Below, one piece after another: positions 16,413 to 25,150 of a stretch of 64,000 bases of DNA. Origin of the DNA: Subtercola lobariae (GTDB lineage Bacteria; Actinomycetota; Actinomycetes; Actinomycetales; Microbacteriaceae); NCBI RefSeq assembly GCF_014640255.1, contig NZ_BMGP01000002.1, positions 682,001 through 746,000 on the forward strand. Reading direction: 5' to 3'. Made by a program: the position numbers and the translations under genes. The notes under the pieces are model-generated. The model worked only from the letters and a program-made list of their open reading frames with translations, was not told the origin of the DNA and did no database searches. The stretch's first letter is position 1, and the number at the start of each line of letters is the position of its first letter.

Positions 16413-18029
16413 ATGACGAACCAGCACGAGCCCGGCGCCTGGTTTTTGAGCCGCGCCGAACGCGGAAACCTGGCAAGCGAGGTGCATTCGGGTAAGAGTG
16501 GCAAAGCGGCGTGGTCTGAGGGCAACCTCGTGCGGCCGCTCGTTCACGGCGCACCGTACTTCGCCCGGCTGCACGCCGAGTTGACCGCGCTGAAGCCGGG
16601 CGACCGGGTGTGGTTCACCGACTGGCGGGGCGACGCAGACGAGCGGATGCTGCCCGAAGGGCCTACGATCGGCGATCTGCTCGCGGGCCTGGCCCGCTCG
16701 GGCGTCGAAGTGCGCGGGCTGATCTGGCGTTCGCACGGCGAGCGCATCTCGGCTCCCATCAGCGGCAAATCGAACGAACGGCTCGGCCGCCAGATCAACG
16801 ACGCCGGCGGCGAGGTGCTGCTCGACCAGCGCGTGCGGCTGTTCGGCTCGCACCACCAGAAGTTCTTCGTCATTCGCCGCCGCGACGACCCCTCACACGA
16901 TGTCGCGTTCGTCGGCGGACTCGACCTCTGCCACAGCCGCCGCGACGACGCCCACCACGACGGCGATCCGCAAGCGCTGTCGATGGATGCCCGGTACGGA
17001 AAGACACCCCCGTGGCACGATGCCGCCCTCGAACTGCGCGGCCCCGTCATCGCCGACTTGCTCGCCGTGTTCGCTGAGCGCTGGAACGACCCGCATCCGC
17101 TCGACAAGCGCACCCCGTACCGCATGCTGATGCAGCGTCTCGCCCACATGCCCCGGCACCCCAAGCCGCTGCCCGAAGCCGCCGTGCCGCCACCGGCGGT
17201 GGGCCCCCACGCCGTGCAATTGTTGCGCACATACGGGGTGATTCGCCCGCCGTTTCCGTTCGCACCGAAGGGTGAGCGCAGCGTCGCACGAGCATACGCC
17301 AAGGCTTTCGCGCGCGCTCGGTCGCTCATCTACATCGAAGATCAGTACCTGTGGTCGCGAGAGATCGCGGCCGGAATCGTCGACGCCCTCGCCGCGAACC
17401 CCGCGCTGAAGGTTGTCATCGTCGTGCCGCGCTACCCCGACTCCGACGGCCCCCTCGCAGGCCCCCCGAGTCGCATCGGTCAGCTGCAGGCCATCAGAAT
17501 GCTGAAGCGCGCCGCGCCCGGCCGCGTCGGCATCTTCGACCTCGAGAACGAGGCCGGAACTCCCATCTACATTCACGCCAAGATCTGCATCGTCGACGAC
17601 ACGTGGTTCACCTGCGGCTCCGACAACTTCAACCGCCGCTCGTGGACGACCGACAGCGAGCTGACCTGCGCCGTGATCGACACGTCGGCGGCCACAAACG
17701 ACGCACCCGGCCGAGAAGCTGACACGGGCATCCACACCGGTCTCGCCAGCGCCCTTCGGCGTGAGCTCTGGGCCGAACACCTCGGCGTCAGCGAAGCGGA
17801 TGCCCGGCTCGACAACCCCGAAGACGGCCTCAGCATCTTCAGGGCAAGCGCCGACGCCCTCGATGCCTGGCACGCGGCGGGCGGCGGCACCCGGCCGACA
17901 GGGCGCCTGCGCCACCACACACCCGAACCCGTTTCGCGCGTTCAGTCGCTCTGGGCCTCCCCCATCAACCGCATCGGCGTCGACCCCGACGGCCGCCCTC
18001 GCCGTCTGCGCGGCACCACCACCTTCTGA
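16413..18029 (+). CDS. Phospholipase D-like (cardiolipin-synthase-type) protein
   Basis: 538 residues with two HKD motifs: HHQKFFV at about residue 147 and HAKICIVDDTWFTCGSDNFNRRS at about 387. Each is followed by a GG/GS-D/N element (VGGLDLC; GSDNFNRRS), forming the two halves of one active site. No TM segments are visible, so this is more like the soluble PLD-type enzymes of Actinobacteria than classical membrane cardiolipin synthases. Acts on phosphodiester head groups, probably phospholipids. Monocistronic by appearance. Confidence 0.87.
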   Translation: MTNQHEPGAWFLSRAERGNLASEVHSGKSGKAAWSEGNLVRPLVHGAPYFARLHAELTALKPGDRVWFTDWRGDADERMLPEGPTIGDLLAGLARSGVEVRGLIWRSHGERISAPISGKSNERLGRQINDAGGEVLLDQRVRLFGSHHQKFFVIRRRDDPSHDVAFVGGLDLCHSRRDDAHHDGDPQALSMDARYGKTPPWHDAALELRGPVIADLLAVFAERWNDPHPLDKRTPYRMLMQRLAHMPRHPKPLPEAAVPPPAVGPHAVQLLRTYGVIRPPFPFAPKGERSVARAYAKAFARARSLIYIEDQYLWSREIAAGIVDALAANPALKVVIVVPRYPDSDGPLAGPPSRIGQLQAIRMLKRAAPGRVGIFDLENEAGTPIYIHAKICIVDDTWFTCGSDNFNRRSWTTDSELTCAVIDTSAATNDAPGREADTGIHTGLASALRRELWAEHLGVSEADARLDNPEDGLSIFRASADALDAWHAAGGGTRPTGRLRHHTPEPVSRVQSLWASPINRIGVDPDGRPRRLRGTTTF

Positions 18030-18076
18030 CGCGCACGGCGGCCACCCCCGGCGGCCGGGCGATCACTACACGCAAC

Positions 18077-18097
18077 CACTAGTACTGCCTACTAGTG
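18077..18097. promoter_or_regulatory. CTAG-type palindromic operator
   Basis: CACTAGTA-N5-TACTAGTG, a perfect 8-base inverted repeat 104 bases upstream of the lipoprotein start. Read as ACTAGT-N7-ACTAGT it matches the architecture of the site at 50142-50160. Confidence 0.6.
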
Positions 18098-18201
18098 CGC
18101 CAGGGCAGACCCCATGTGAACCTGATTCGGCAGCCGCTCGCAGGCGGCCGTCGCGGCGCAGAGCCGCGCACACCAGCACTCACAGCAGGGGGAATCCACG
18201 C

Positions 18202-18843
18202 ATGAAAACACACAGCACTCGCACCCTTCGGGGCCTCACGATCGGCGGCGCCGCCCTCGCGGCCGCGCTGACTCTCGGGCTGAGTGGATGCTCGACCTCA
18301 TCGTCGGGGGCAGCAACCACACCCTCGGCCTCGGCCAGCGCATCCAGCTCGGCCACCGCTTCGTCGACGCCCGCACAGTCGGCCGGCAGCGGCACGGCCA
18401 CCTCGGCCTCGTCGATCGGCACCTGCGACGAGATCGTGCCCGAGCAGGTCGCGGCCACTCTCAAAGCGGGCCTGAAGCCGATAGCGGGCTACACTCCCAC
18501 GGCCGGAACCTACCCCGCACAGATCGTCAGCTACGGCGGCATCGCGTGCGGATTCAGCGACAGCTCAGACGGCTCGACGCTCGTGGTGGCCGTCGCCAAA
18601 CCGACCGCCGATGAACTCGCCCAGGCGAAATCGAAAGTGAGCGCGTCGTCGACGCCCACCGACGCGTTCGGCACCGGCAGCGTGGAGGGATACGTGGCGA
18701 ACGGCGGCGGAACATCCACCGGCGACATGGAGGTCTTCACCGAGGCGGGCTACTGGCTCTCGACGGTGTCGCCGCTCTACCTCACCCCGAAAGACGCGGC
18801 TACGGTCGTAGCCGATGTGCTGCAGGCGCTGCCTTCGAGCTGA
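18202..18843 (+). CDS. Secreted lipoprotein of unknown function
   Basis: 213 residues from an ATG preceded by GGGGGA. A signal peptide ends in a lipobox LSGC at about residue 26, so the mature protein is lipid-anchored outside the membrane. A Ser/Thr/Ala-rich linker of ~45 residues leads to a compact domain with two likely disulfide-forming cysteines (in SIGTCDEIVP and GGIACGFSD) and a C-terminal segment YWLSTVSPLYLTPKDAATVV. I do not recognise the domain. Its 3' half is overlapped antisense by the tail of the LuxR reading frame. Confidence 0.85.
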   Translation: MKTHSTRTLRGLTIGGAALAAALTLGLSGCSTSSSGAATTPSASASASSSATASSTPAQSAGSGTATSASSIGTCDEIVPEQVAATLKAGLKPIAGYTPTAGTYPAQIVSYGGIACGFSDSSDGSTLVVAVAKPTADELAQAKSKVSASSTPTDAFGTGSVEGYVANGGGTSTGDMEVFTEAGYWLSTVSPLYLTPKDAATVVADVLQALPSS

Positions 18844-20133
18844 TGCGGGCATCCATTCGCCACACGGGTCGCGCCGGCAGACGGTTGCCGACCCGACAGG
18901 CAGCCGGGCGCCCAGACCACCAAGTGGCCGGTTCGCCGCCAGCGCTACTCGTGTGAGCGGTGGATGAGGTTTTCTGATGTCACGACGACTCTCGAGCCCG
19001 AGGCGCGCGAGGATGTTTCCCACGTGAAAGTCGACGGTTTTGGTGGTGACGCCGAGCATCTGCGCGATTTCGCGGTTGGTGTGACCGTCGGCCACGAGCG
19101 TCGCCACGCGGTGCTGGTGCGGGCTGAGCGTCATCAGCGGGTTTCGGGTGACAGCACTGCCGAGCCGGCGAACCGAGGTGGCCATGATCGAGTCGGTGCG
19201 GGCGACGAACACGCGGGCGCCCAGCCTGTCGAGCTCGTCGCGCGCCTCGCGGTAGAGCCCGAGCCCTTCTTCGGGCGAATCGCCGCGGCGGGTCAGGGCG
19301 CTGGCAGCGACCAGCCTGATCCAGTTGCGGCCGAGCGGGTCGTACGACGGCCCGAGGTTCTCGATGGCGCGGCGTATGGCGGCGAGCGCTTCGACGTGCC
19401 TGCCGTCTCGGCCGAGCAGCAGGCCGGTGAAGGCGTGAAAGTAGGCGTCGTCCGACGTATTCACGGTCGCGCGCCACTCCTCGAGCAGCGCGCTCGATGG
19501 CACGACTTCGTTGAGGTGCCATGCCGCGAGCAGCTTCAGCGCGAACCATTCGCTGCGCTGAAAGTACCGGATGGTCGGGGTGCCGTCGACTCGCTCGGTG
19601 ACGCGCTGCAGTTCGTACCAGTCATTGAGGCCGATGAGAACGATCAGGCGCACATGCAGCGTGAGCGCGTCGGCGATGACGCTGGTCTGTACAGGCGCCC
19701 GGTTCGCCCGGGATTCGGGCGCAGAACGGGGCGAGGTCTTCGCGGCTGGGCCCGAGCCCGAGGCGGAGGCCGAGCCCGAGGGCAAGGCCGATCGGGAGCC
19801 CAAGCCCGGGCCCGAGCTGGCGCGCGCCGGCAGTTCGATGTCGTCGAGCGCCATCAGCGCGGTGGAGAGTTCGCCGCGCGCGGCGGGAACGAGCGCCGTG
19901 GCGGCTCGCACGGCGCGGGCGGTCGAGGGCGCCGTCGAAGCAGCCTTTGGGTCGACGATGGCCGCGGCGCGTTTGGCGAACGCGTCTGCCTCGTTCCAGT
20001 GGCCCAGGCGCAGGCTGAGCAGCGCCAACTCGGCGAAGGCGTTGGCCGCGGCATCCACTCGCCCGTCAGCAGTTGCTGACTCGGCGATGCGCACCAAAGG
20101 CGCAATCGGCGGCGTGAGCCCTGCGGATGCCAT
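18565..20133 (-). CDS. LuxR-family regulator with antisense-overlapping tail
   Basis: From the ATG at 20133 (strong GGAGGGG) the frame is 522 codons. Residues 1-~300 are helical, TPR-like, with a Gly/Ser/Pro insert (~residues 110-160). A GerE-type HTH follows at about 335-390 (LSPHQHRVATLVADG, NREIAQMLGVTTKTVDFHV, ILARLGLESRRDIR). Family members normally stop within about ten residues of this point; here the frame stays open another ~130 codons, opposite the lipoprotein gene, and reads as Arg/His/Gly-rich sequence. Either the stop was lost or the tail is an accident of GC-rich DNA. Activator or repressor of the downstream amidohydrolase cluster is possible but unproven. Confidence 0.75.
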   Translation of the reverse strand: MASAGLTPPIAPLVRIAESATADGRVDAAANAFAELALLSLRLGHWNEADAFAKRAAAIVDPKAASTAPSTARAVRAATALVPAARGELSTALMALDDIELPARASSGPGLGSRSALPSGSASASGSGPAAKTSPRSAPESRANRAPVQTSVIADALTLHVRLIVLIGLNDWYELQRVTERVDGTPTIRYFQRSEWFALKLLAAWHLNEVVPSSALLEEWRATVNTSDDAYFHAFTGLLLGRDGRHVEALAAIRRAIENLGPSYDPLGRNWIRLVAASALTRRGDSPEEGLGLYREARDELDRLGARVFVARTDSIMATSVRRLGSAVTRNPLMTLSPHQHRVATLVADGHTNREIAQMLGVTTKTVDFHVGNILARLGLESRRDIRKPHPPLTRVALAANRPLGGLGARLPVGSATVCRRDPCGEWMPASARRQRLQHIGYDRSRVFRGEVERRHRREPVARLGEDLHVAGGCSAAVRHVSLHAAGAERVGGRRRRAHFRFRLGEFIGGRFGDGHHERRAV

Positions 20134-20347
20134 CGCGCCACCCCCCTCCACGTACTTCGTTCGCGGCGTCGAGCGCTCAGTCGCCTCGTGCACCCCGCAC
20201 GCGACCTTGCGTTGCATTCCCTCTTACATTCTGCCGAACATTGCGGGGCGGAGAAAGTGCGGCGATTCTGGCATGGCTGTCCGCGCGGGCGCGGCTGGCA
20301 GCGCGGGCCAGCCGGCTCGGCCCCCCGCGTCAGGCCACCGCGCCGCG

Positions 20348-21748
20348 TCAGCCCGCCGCGTGCGTGAGCGCGATGCGCTCCTTAATAGCGGTGAGCTCTG
20401 CCTCTGAACGGTGTACCCCGTTGCGCACGACGCCTACGATCGCGTGCAGCGCGCTGACGTTCTGCGTCGGGTCGGCGCCGAGCAGCACGAGGTCGGCACG
20501 GGCATCCACTTCGACCGCACCGAAGTCGGTGCGCCCCACGAACCTCGCCGGCGCAGAGGTCGTGGCCTGCAGCACCTGCAACGGCGAGAGCCCGGCCGCG
20601 GCGAGTTCGTCGAACTCTTGGTGCAGGCTGGCCCCTGGAATCTCCCACGAAGCACCCGTGACATCGCTCCCCGCGAGCAGCGGAACGGAGGCGTTGGCGA
20701 GCACGAGCGCGAGCCGCTTCTGCGCGTCATAGAGGTCGTGAAAGACGCTGCGGGTCGTCTCGGGCAGGGCAGAAGCGCGCTTCGCCGTCTTGTGCCAGAG
20801 TTTCTGCGTCTTCGGCGACATGAATCGCAGGTTCTCGTCGTCGGCCCAGCCCGCGTCGTCACCGCGCTCGTTCGTCTTCTCTCGAATGAGCGTGGGGCAC
20901 TGCCAGGTTTCGTTCGCCACGAGCAGGGCCGCCAGAGCCTCGGCACGCTCATCGCTGTACGAGTCGAGAGCCTTGCGCATGATGCCCACCGTCTCGGCCG
21001 AGGTCATCAGCTGCGGGTTCACGACGATGCGGGCCAAAATGATCGAGAAGAGCTTAGCCATGCCCGGCAGTTTTGCCGACGGCAGCTTCGGCGCCTTCAC
21101 CGCGGCCAGCTCGGCCCGAATGGCGTCTTCGTTGGTGGCGCACGACGCGAGTAACCCGAGGCCCGGCCCGAGGTGCTCGATGAACCGGATGCCCGCGTTC
21201 GACGCATCTTCGGCCATCGTGGTCGAGGGCAGGTGACCACCGAGCGGTATACCGACCCGGTTGGCTTCGGCCTGCGCCGCGGGGTAGATCTCGCCCGACA
21301 CCAGCCCCATCTTGATGAAGTCGGCACCCTGCTCGTGCTGCGCCCTGATGGTGGCCGCAACATCTGCGGCGGTAGAAGCATTCAGCGGAGTCAGCAGCTC
21401 GCCCGGCAGGTGAAGCAGCGACGGCGCGCTGGCCGACTCGGCGAAACCGCCGGCCTGACGCTTGGCGAGCAGCGCCGCCGAGCCCGACATCTGCCGGTAG
21501 CCCGTGATGCCGAACGCGAGCATCAGCTCGTGCGCCCCGCTCGGGTCGGCGAGCTCGAGGGCGTGAGCGTGCATGTCGTTATAGCCGGGAACGACGAACG
21601 CCCCGCCCGTGTCGATGCTGCGAGCGCCCGCGGGAACCTCGGTCGTGATGGCCGCGATGCGATCGCCGTCGATGAGCACGGCGACGTCTCGCGCCACCGT
21701 GCCGGTCTTCACATCGACCACGTTCGTGTTGGTGAGTGCGATGGTCAT
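20348..21748 (-). CDS. Imidazolonepropionase-like amidohydrolase
   Basis: 466 residues. The N-terminal small beta domain (NVVDVKTGTVARDVAVLIDG) is followed by a metal-dependent TIM barrel: HxH in YNDMHAHAL, a probable bridging lysine in ADFIKMGLVSGE, HLPSTTM, EHLGPG, and the catalytic aspartate in LLAGSDVTG. The C-terminus returns to the beta domain (DLVLLGADP). This group includes prolidase-like and imidazolone hydrolases; substrate unknown. The ATG overlaps the stop of the upstream gene by four bases (ATGA), showing translational coupling with the amidohydrolase-2 protein. Confidence 0.85.
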   Translation of the reverse strand: MTIALTNTNVVDVKTGTVARDVAVLIDGDRIAAITTEVPAGARSIDTGGAFVVPGYNDMHAHALELADPSGAHELMLAFGITGYRQMSGSAALLAKRQAGGFAESASAPSLLHLPGELLTPLNASTAADVAATIRAQHEQGADFIKMGLVSGEIYPAAQAEANRVGIPLGGHLPSTTMAEDASNAGIRFIEHLGPGLGLLASCATNEDAIRAELAAVKAPKLPSAKLPGMAKLFSIILARIVVNPQLMTSAETVGIMRKALDSYSDERAEALAALLVANETWQCPTLIREKTNERGDDAGWADDENLRFMSPKTQKLWHKTAKRASALPETTRSVFHDLYDAQKRLALVLANASVPLLAGSDVTGASWEIPGASLHQEFDELAAAGLSPLQVLQATTSAPARFVGRTDFGAVEVDARADLVLLGADPTQNVSALHAIVGVVRNGVHRSEAELTAIKERIALTHAAG

Positions 21749-22737
21749 GACTGCTGTTCCCCATTCGTCGTCGGCGGTGCCAAGAGTACCTCTGCGTTGC
21801 GCGTGGTGAGGTCGCGCCAGCCCGCGTCGGTCAGGTCGCCCCAGCCCGCGTCGAGACCCGCGATGTGCTGCGCGACCACGGGCGGCGGGGTGAAACACCA
21901 GTCGCTGCCGTACAGCAGATGATCGTGCCCTGCCGCCTGAATGAGCGCGGGAGCCGAGGCCGGCAACGGCGTACCGGCGAGGTCGAACCACAGCTTGGGC
22001 ATCAGCTCTGCGAGAGTCTCGGTGCTCTCGTTCGGCCGAACGCCGGGCAGCTTCGGGCCGAACATCTGCTGAAACAGGCTGACTCGCGTGGCGATGAGCG
22101 GCAGCAAGCCGCCCGAGTGCGGCGCCACCCAGCGAATGCGCGGGTACCGCTCGAAAACACCCGAGAGCACCAGATCGGTGAACGCACGCGTCGTGTCGAA
22201 GAGGTACTCGAGCATCGGCGACGGGCGACCGAACGCGGTGTGCTCGGCGCCCGGCGAGGCCGTGGGATGCACGAAAACCACCGCCGATCGTTCGTCGAGC
22301 GCACTCCACAGCGGCTCGAGCGAGGCATCGGCCAGGTAGACGCCGTGCGCGTTCGTCTTGACGGCGATGCCGTCTGCGCCGAGTTCGTCGAGCACCCGCG
22401 CCGCCTCGGCGATCGAGGCGTCGACGGCCGGAATCGGCAGCGAAGCGAAAACCCCGAACCGGTCGGGGTGCCGCGCCTTCAGTTCGAGCGCGAAGTCGTT
22501 CGTTCGGTGTGCGAGATCTGCCGCCGCTTCATCGTCGCCGAAGTGCACCCCGGGGGCCGAGAGCGACAGCATCGAGCGTTCGATGCCGTTCTCGTTCATC
22601 AGCGCGAGGTGGGCCTCTTCGCTCCAGGCGGGCCAGCCGGGCATCCCATCGATGCTGTCGACGATGCCTGCGGCTCTGGCCTCGTCGGCGTACCAGTCGG
22701 GAATGAAGTGCGAGTGAATGTCGATCAGGCCGGGCAA
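21745..22737 (-). CDS. Amidohydrolase-2 family (ACMSD-like)
   Basis: 330 residues from a TTG start at 22737 (LPGLIDIHSHF), chosen because AAGGAG lies five bases before it and the next upstream possible start has none. The PF04909 motifs are clear: IDIHSHF (HxH), FVHPTASPG, APHSGGLLP and LYGSDWCFTPP with the metal aspartate. The layout is that of aminocarboxymuconate-semialdehyde decarboxylase relatives, which decarboxylate or hydrolyse ring-derived acids. Overlaps the next gene by ATGA; part of the minus-strand cluster 27053-20348. Confidence 0.85.
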   Translation of the reverse strand: MPGLIDIHSHFIPDWYADEARAAGIVDSIDGMPGWPAWSEEAHLALMNENGIERSMLSLSAPGVHFGDDEAAADLAHRTNDFALELKARHPDRFGVFASLPIPAVDASIAEAARVLDELGADGIAVKTNAHGVYLADASLEPLWSALDERSAVVFVHPTASPGAEHTAFGRPSPMLEYLFDTTRAFTDLVLSGVFERYPRIRWVAPHSGGLLPLIATRVSLFQQMFGPKLPGVRPNESTETLAELMPKLWFDLAGTPLPASAPALIQAAGHDHLLYGSDWCFTPPPVVAQHIAGLDAGWGDLTDAGWRDLTTRNAEVLLAPPTTNGEQQS

Positions 22738-22848
22738 CGGTGCTCCTTGGTGAGGGTTCTGGGTGTGCGGATGCCCGGGCGTCGCTGCTTCGTGCAGCGG
22801 GCGCCCGGGCATCCAGTGGCCGACGGCTGGCGGCTGGCGGCTGGCGAG

Positions 22849-24048
22849 CTAGACCAGCGGCGAGACCACGGGGTTCTCGTTGCCGACCAGCGCCTTGCCG
22901 TAGACCTCGTACGACACGAGCGGGTTGACGACGCCGTGGCGGGCGGCGGTGTTCGAGTCGCGCCAGATGCGCTGCAGGGGGTTCGACTCGGCGAATGCCC
23001 CGGCGCCGTGCACGGAGATGAGCTGATCGATTGCGTGCGTCACCGACTCAGCGACGAGCGCGGTGTCTGCGCGAACGCGAGCTCGGGTGAGGTAAGTCGG
23101 GTAGGTTCCGGCGAGCGCGGCTGAGTCGATGTCAGATGCTGCGCGGCGAGCGTGCAGTTCTGCGGTGTCGAGCAGCAAAGCGACCTTCGCCAGCTCGAGC
23201 TGAACGGCGGTCGAATCGGCCTGGGTGGCGAAGAAGCTGTAGGCGATCGACTTCGTGGCGGCCTTCTCCACGACGTAGTCGAACGCGGCACGCCCGAGGC
23301 CCAGCTGCGCGCCGATCAACACGAGAGCCAGCATCGGCACGAACGCGGTGCGGTGCGTGGGTTCGTCGGCGAGGTCTTCGTTGTCGTACTGGCCGCCGAT
23401 CGCGGGTGGCACCATCATGACGCGGTGGTCGGGCACGAAAACGTCGTTCACCACGATGCAGTTGCTCGCGCTCGAGCGCATTCCGGCGACGAACCAGGTC
23501 TCTTCGATGTCGTAGTCGGCACGAGGAATCACGGCCAAGCCCTGGTTGACGATCTCACCGGCCTCGTTCGGAATTGGGATGCCGACGCCGGCCCACGTGG
23601 CCAGGTACGAGCCGGAGTTGTAGAACCACTTACCGGTCACCCGGTATCCGCCGTCAACACGAACGGCCGAAGCGGTAGGGGCGAGCACACCCGTGACGAA
23701 GGCGTCGGGGTCGTCGCCCCAGATCTCGTCTTGCAGACGGCGCGACATGAGGCCGGCGAGCCAGCCGCACACGTTGCCGAGCGTGACGACCCAGCCTGCG
23801 CCGCCGTCGCCGTAGGCCGCGGCCGCTGCGACGTCGAGCATCTCTTGCGCCGTGGCCTCGAGGCCGCCGTAACGCTGAGGGGTGCCGAGCCGGAATGCTC
23901 CGGCGGCCTTCAGGGCGGCGATGGATTCGTCTGGCACGCGACGGAGTTCTTCGCCTTCGGCGCCGTTCTTACGCAGCAGGGGCGCAATCGCGGTGATCTG
24001 TTCGATGACCTCGGCGACTGTGGCCTGGGCGGTGATGGTGTCTGACAA
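22849..24048 (-). CDS. Acyl-CoA-dehydrogenase-fold flavin monooxygenase (HsaA/HpaB-like)
   Basis: 399 residues from a TTG at 24048 with GGAGAGG seven bases upstream; a GTG 45 bases further up has no ribosome site. The fold is acyl-CoA dehydrogenase-like: FRLGTPQRYGGLEA near the start, GWVVTLGNVCGW, VTGKWFYNSGS, VDGGYRVTG, the RSSASNCIVVNDVFVP segment and the C-terminal HGAGAFAESNPLQRIWRD. Group D two-component monooxygenases (p-hydroxyphenylacetate, 3-HSA, indole or thiophene oxidation) look like this and need a separate flavin reductase, which is not seen nearby. Ring hydroxylation is the likely job. Confidence 0.82.
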   Translation of the reverse strand: MSDTITAQATVAEVIEQITAIAPLLRKNGAEGEELRRVPDESIAALKAAGAFRLGTPQRYGGLEATAQEMLDVAAAAAYGDGGAGWVVTLGNVCGWLAGLMSRRLQDEIWGDDPDAFVTGVLAPTASAVRVDGGYRVTGKWFYNSGSYLATWAGVGIPIPNEAGEIVNQGLAVIPRADYDIEETWFVAGMRSSASNCIVVNDVFVPDHRVMMVPPAIGGQYDNEDLADEPTHRTAFVPMLALVLIGAQLGLGRAAFDYVVEKAATKSIAYSFFATQADSTAVQLELAKVALLLDTAELHARRAASDIDSAALAGTYPTYLTRARVRADTALVAESVTHAIDQLISVHGAGAFAESNPLQRIWRDSNTAARHGVVNPLVSYEVYGKALVGNENPVVSPLV

Positions 24049-24190
24049 TTCGGGTACCTCTCCGTTGGGGTGTTGTGCCGGTACGTCCGGCACGAAGGGT
24101 CAGTGCCCGATTCGATCCGATGTCAGAGTCGTTGTCTCCACGTCTCATCCTCGAGCATGATCATCATGATCTTTTCTGATCGAGAATGCA

Positions 24191-24204
24191 ACTCATTTAC
24201 GAAA
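24191..24204. promoter_or_regulatory. Shared 14-mer ACTCATTTACGAAA
   Basis: In the 198-base spacer upstream of the flavin monooxygenase gene. The same 14 bases occur at 49494-49507 upstream of an MFS gene, in the same orientation relative to the gene. An AT-rich pair of ATCATGAT palindrome-like words lies next to it (24158-24171). Probable shared operator. Confidence 0.4.
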
Positions 24205-24246
24205 ATCCCCGCGACTCCCTCGAAATCGAGGCCTCCCCCCTTCGGT

Positions 24247-25098
24247 TCAGTGCGCGAAACCGCTCGCGGGTGCGGGCGGGCGACTGAAGCGAGTGGATGC
24301 CGCGACGGCGGTGTTCGCCGCTGTCACCGCCTGCTCGCAGATCTTTCGAAACGCCATCACGTCGAGGCCGAGGCAGAGCACTCCGATGTCTTCTTCGAGG
24401 GCGGTCGCACATGACGCGGCCGTCGGGTCAATGATGGGGCCGCCGAGCAGCACCACGCCATTTGCTTTCGCTGCCGCTTTCACTCGCACCAAGGCATCCC
24501 GAATCGCCTCGCTACCGTGCAGGTTGGCGTTTGCACCCTCACCCAGCGCGTACGACAGCTCGCCCGAGGCGAAGACGATCACCCGAACCTGCTCGAGCGC
24601 GCAGATCTCTTCGATGTGCGCCAGCGCGTCGACGGTTTCGATCATGGGAATGAGAAACAGCCCGGCGTCGCTCTCGGCCGCATACTCGCTGAAGGTGCTG
24701 AGGGCGTACCCGGCCGCTCGGTAGGCAGGGCAGATGCCGCGGCGACCGTTCGGCGGGTAGGTCAGCGCGTCGACCATGTTCGTCACGTCGGCGGCGCTTC
24801 GCACCATAGGAATCACGATGGCTTCAGCACCCGCCTCGAGCGCCCGCCGGGCCGAGGTGGTGTCGTCAGGCTCCGGCACTCGAATGATCGTCGCGAGCCC
24901 CACGCCGTCAGCCGTGCGAATCGCGTCTTCGAGGGCGCGCGGGTTGATGGCACTGTGTTCGCTGTCGAGCCACACGTAGTCGAGACCGGTTCGGCCCATC
25001 ACCTCGATCAGGGCGTGGTCGGCGGTGAAGCACTGCATGCCGATGGGCACTTCGTGGTTCTCGATCATGGTGGTGAGTCGGTTTGGCATGGTGAACAC
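24247..25098 (-). CDS. HpcH/HpaI-family aldolase
   Basis: 283 residues from a GTG with AGGAG six bases upstream. PF03328 hallmarks: LDYVWLDSEHSAINPRALED near the N-terminus, RVPEPDDTTSARRALEAGAEAIVIPMVR, the GRRGICPAYRA segment, and LIPMIETVDAL with the metal-binding glutamate. These class II enzymes cleave 4-hydroxy-2-oxo acids to pyruvate plus an aldehyde as the last step of aromatic meta-cleavage pathways. The gene is followed by the monooxygenase and preceded by VOC and importer genes on the same strand, consistent with a shared pathway. Confidence 0.87.
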   Translation of the reverse strand: MFTMPNRLTTMIENHEVPIGMQCFTADHALIEVMGRTGLDYVWLDSEHSAINPRALEDAIRTADGVGLATIIRVPEPDDTTSARRALEAGAEAIVIPMVRSAADVTNMVDALTYPPNGRRGICPAYRAAGYALSTFSEYAAESDAGLFLIPMIETVDALAHIEEICALEQVRVIVFASGELSYALGEGANANLHGSEAIRDALVRVKAAAKANGVVLLGGPIIDPTAASCATALEEDIGVLCLGLDVMAFRKICEQAVTAANTAVAASTRFSRPPAPASGFAH

Positions 25099-25150
25099 TG
25101 TGGGCTCCTAGTGGGTCGGTGGATGGTCGGGGTGATGAACGGGCATCCGT

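Noticed and set aside
15846-16856. 336-codon minus-strand frame taken as one protein
   Set aside because: Only the last ~30 codons (HsdS ending) make sense. The rest is antisense to the VOC relic and the phospholipase-D-like gene.
18964-20079. 371-codon + strand frame
   Set aside because: Antisense shadow of the LuxR gene; no recognisable domain and no ribosome site.
21865-23124. 419-codon + strand frame
   Set aside because: Antisense to two real genes (amidohydrolase-2 and flavin monooxygenase) and Arg/Gly-rich, as expected for a GC-rich shadow.
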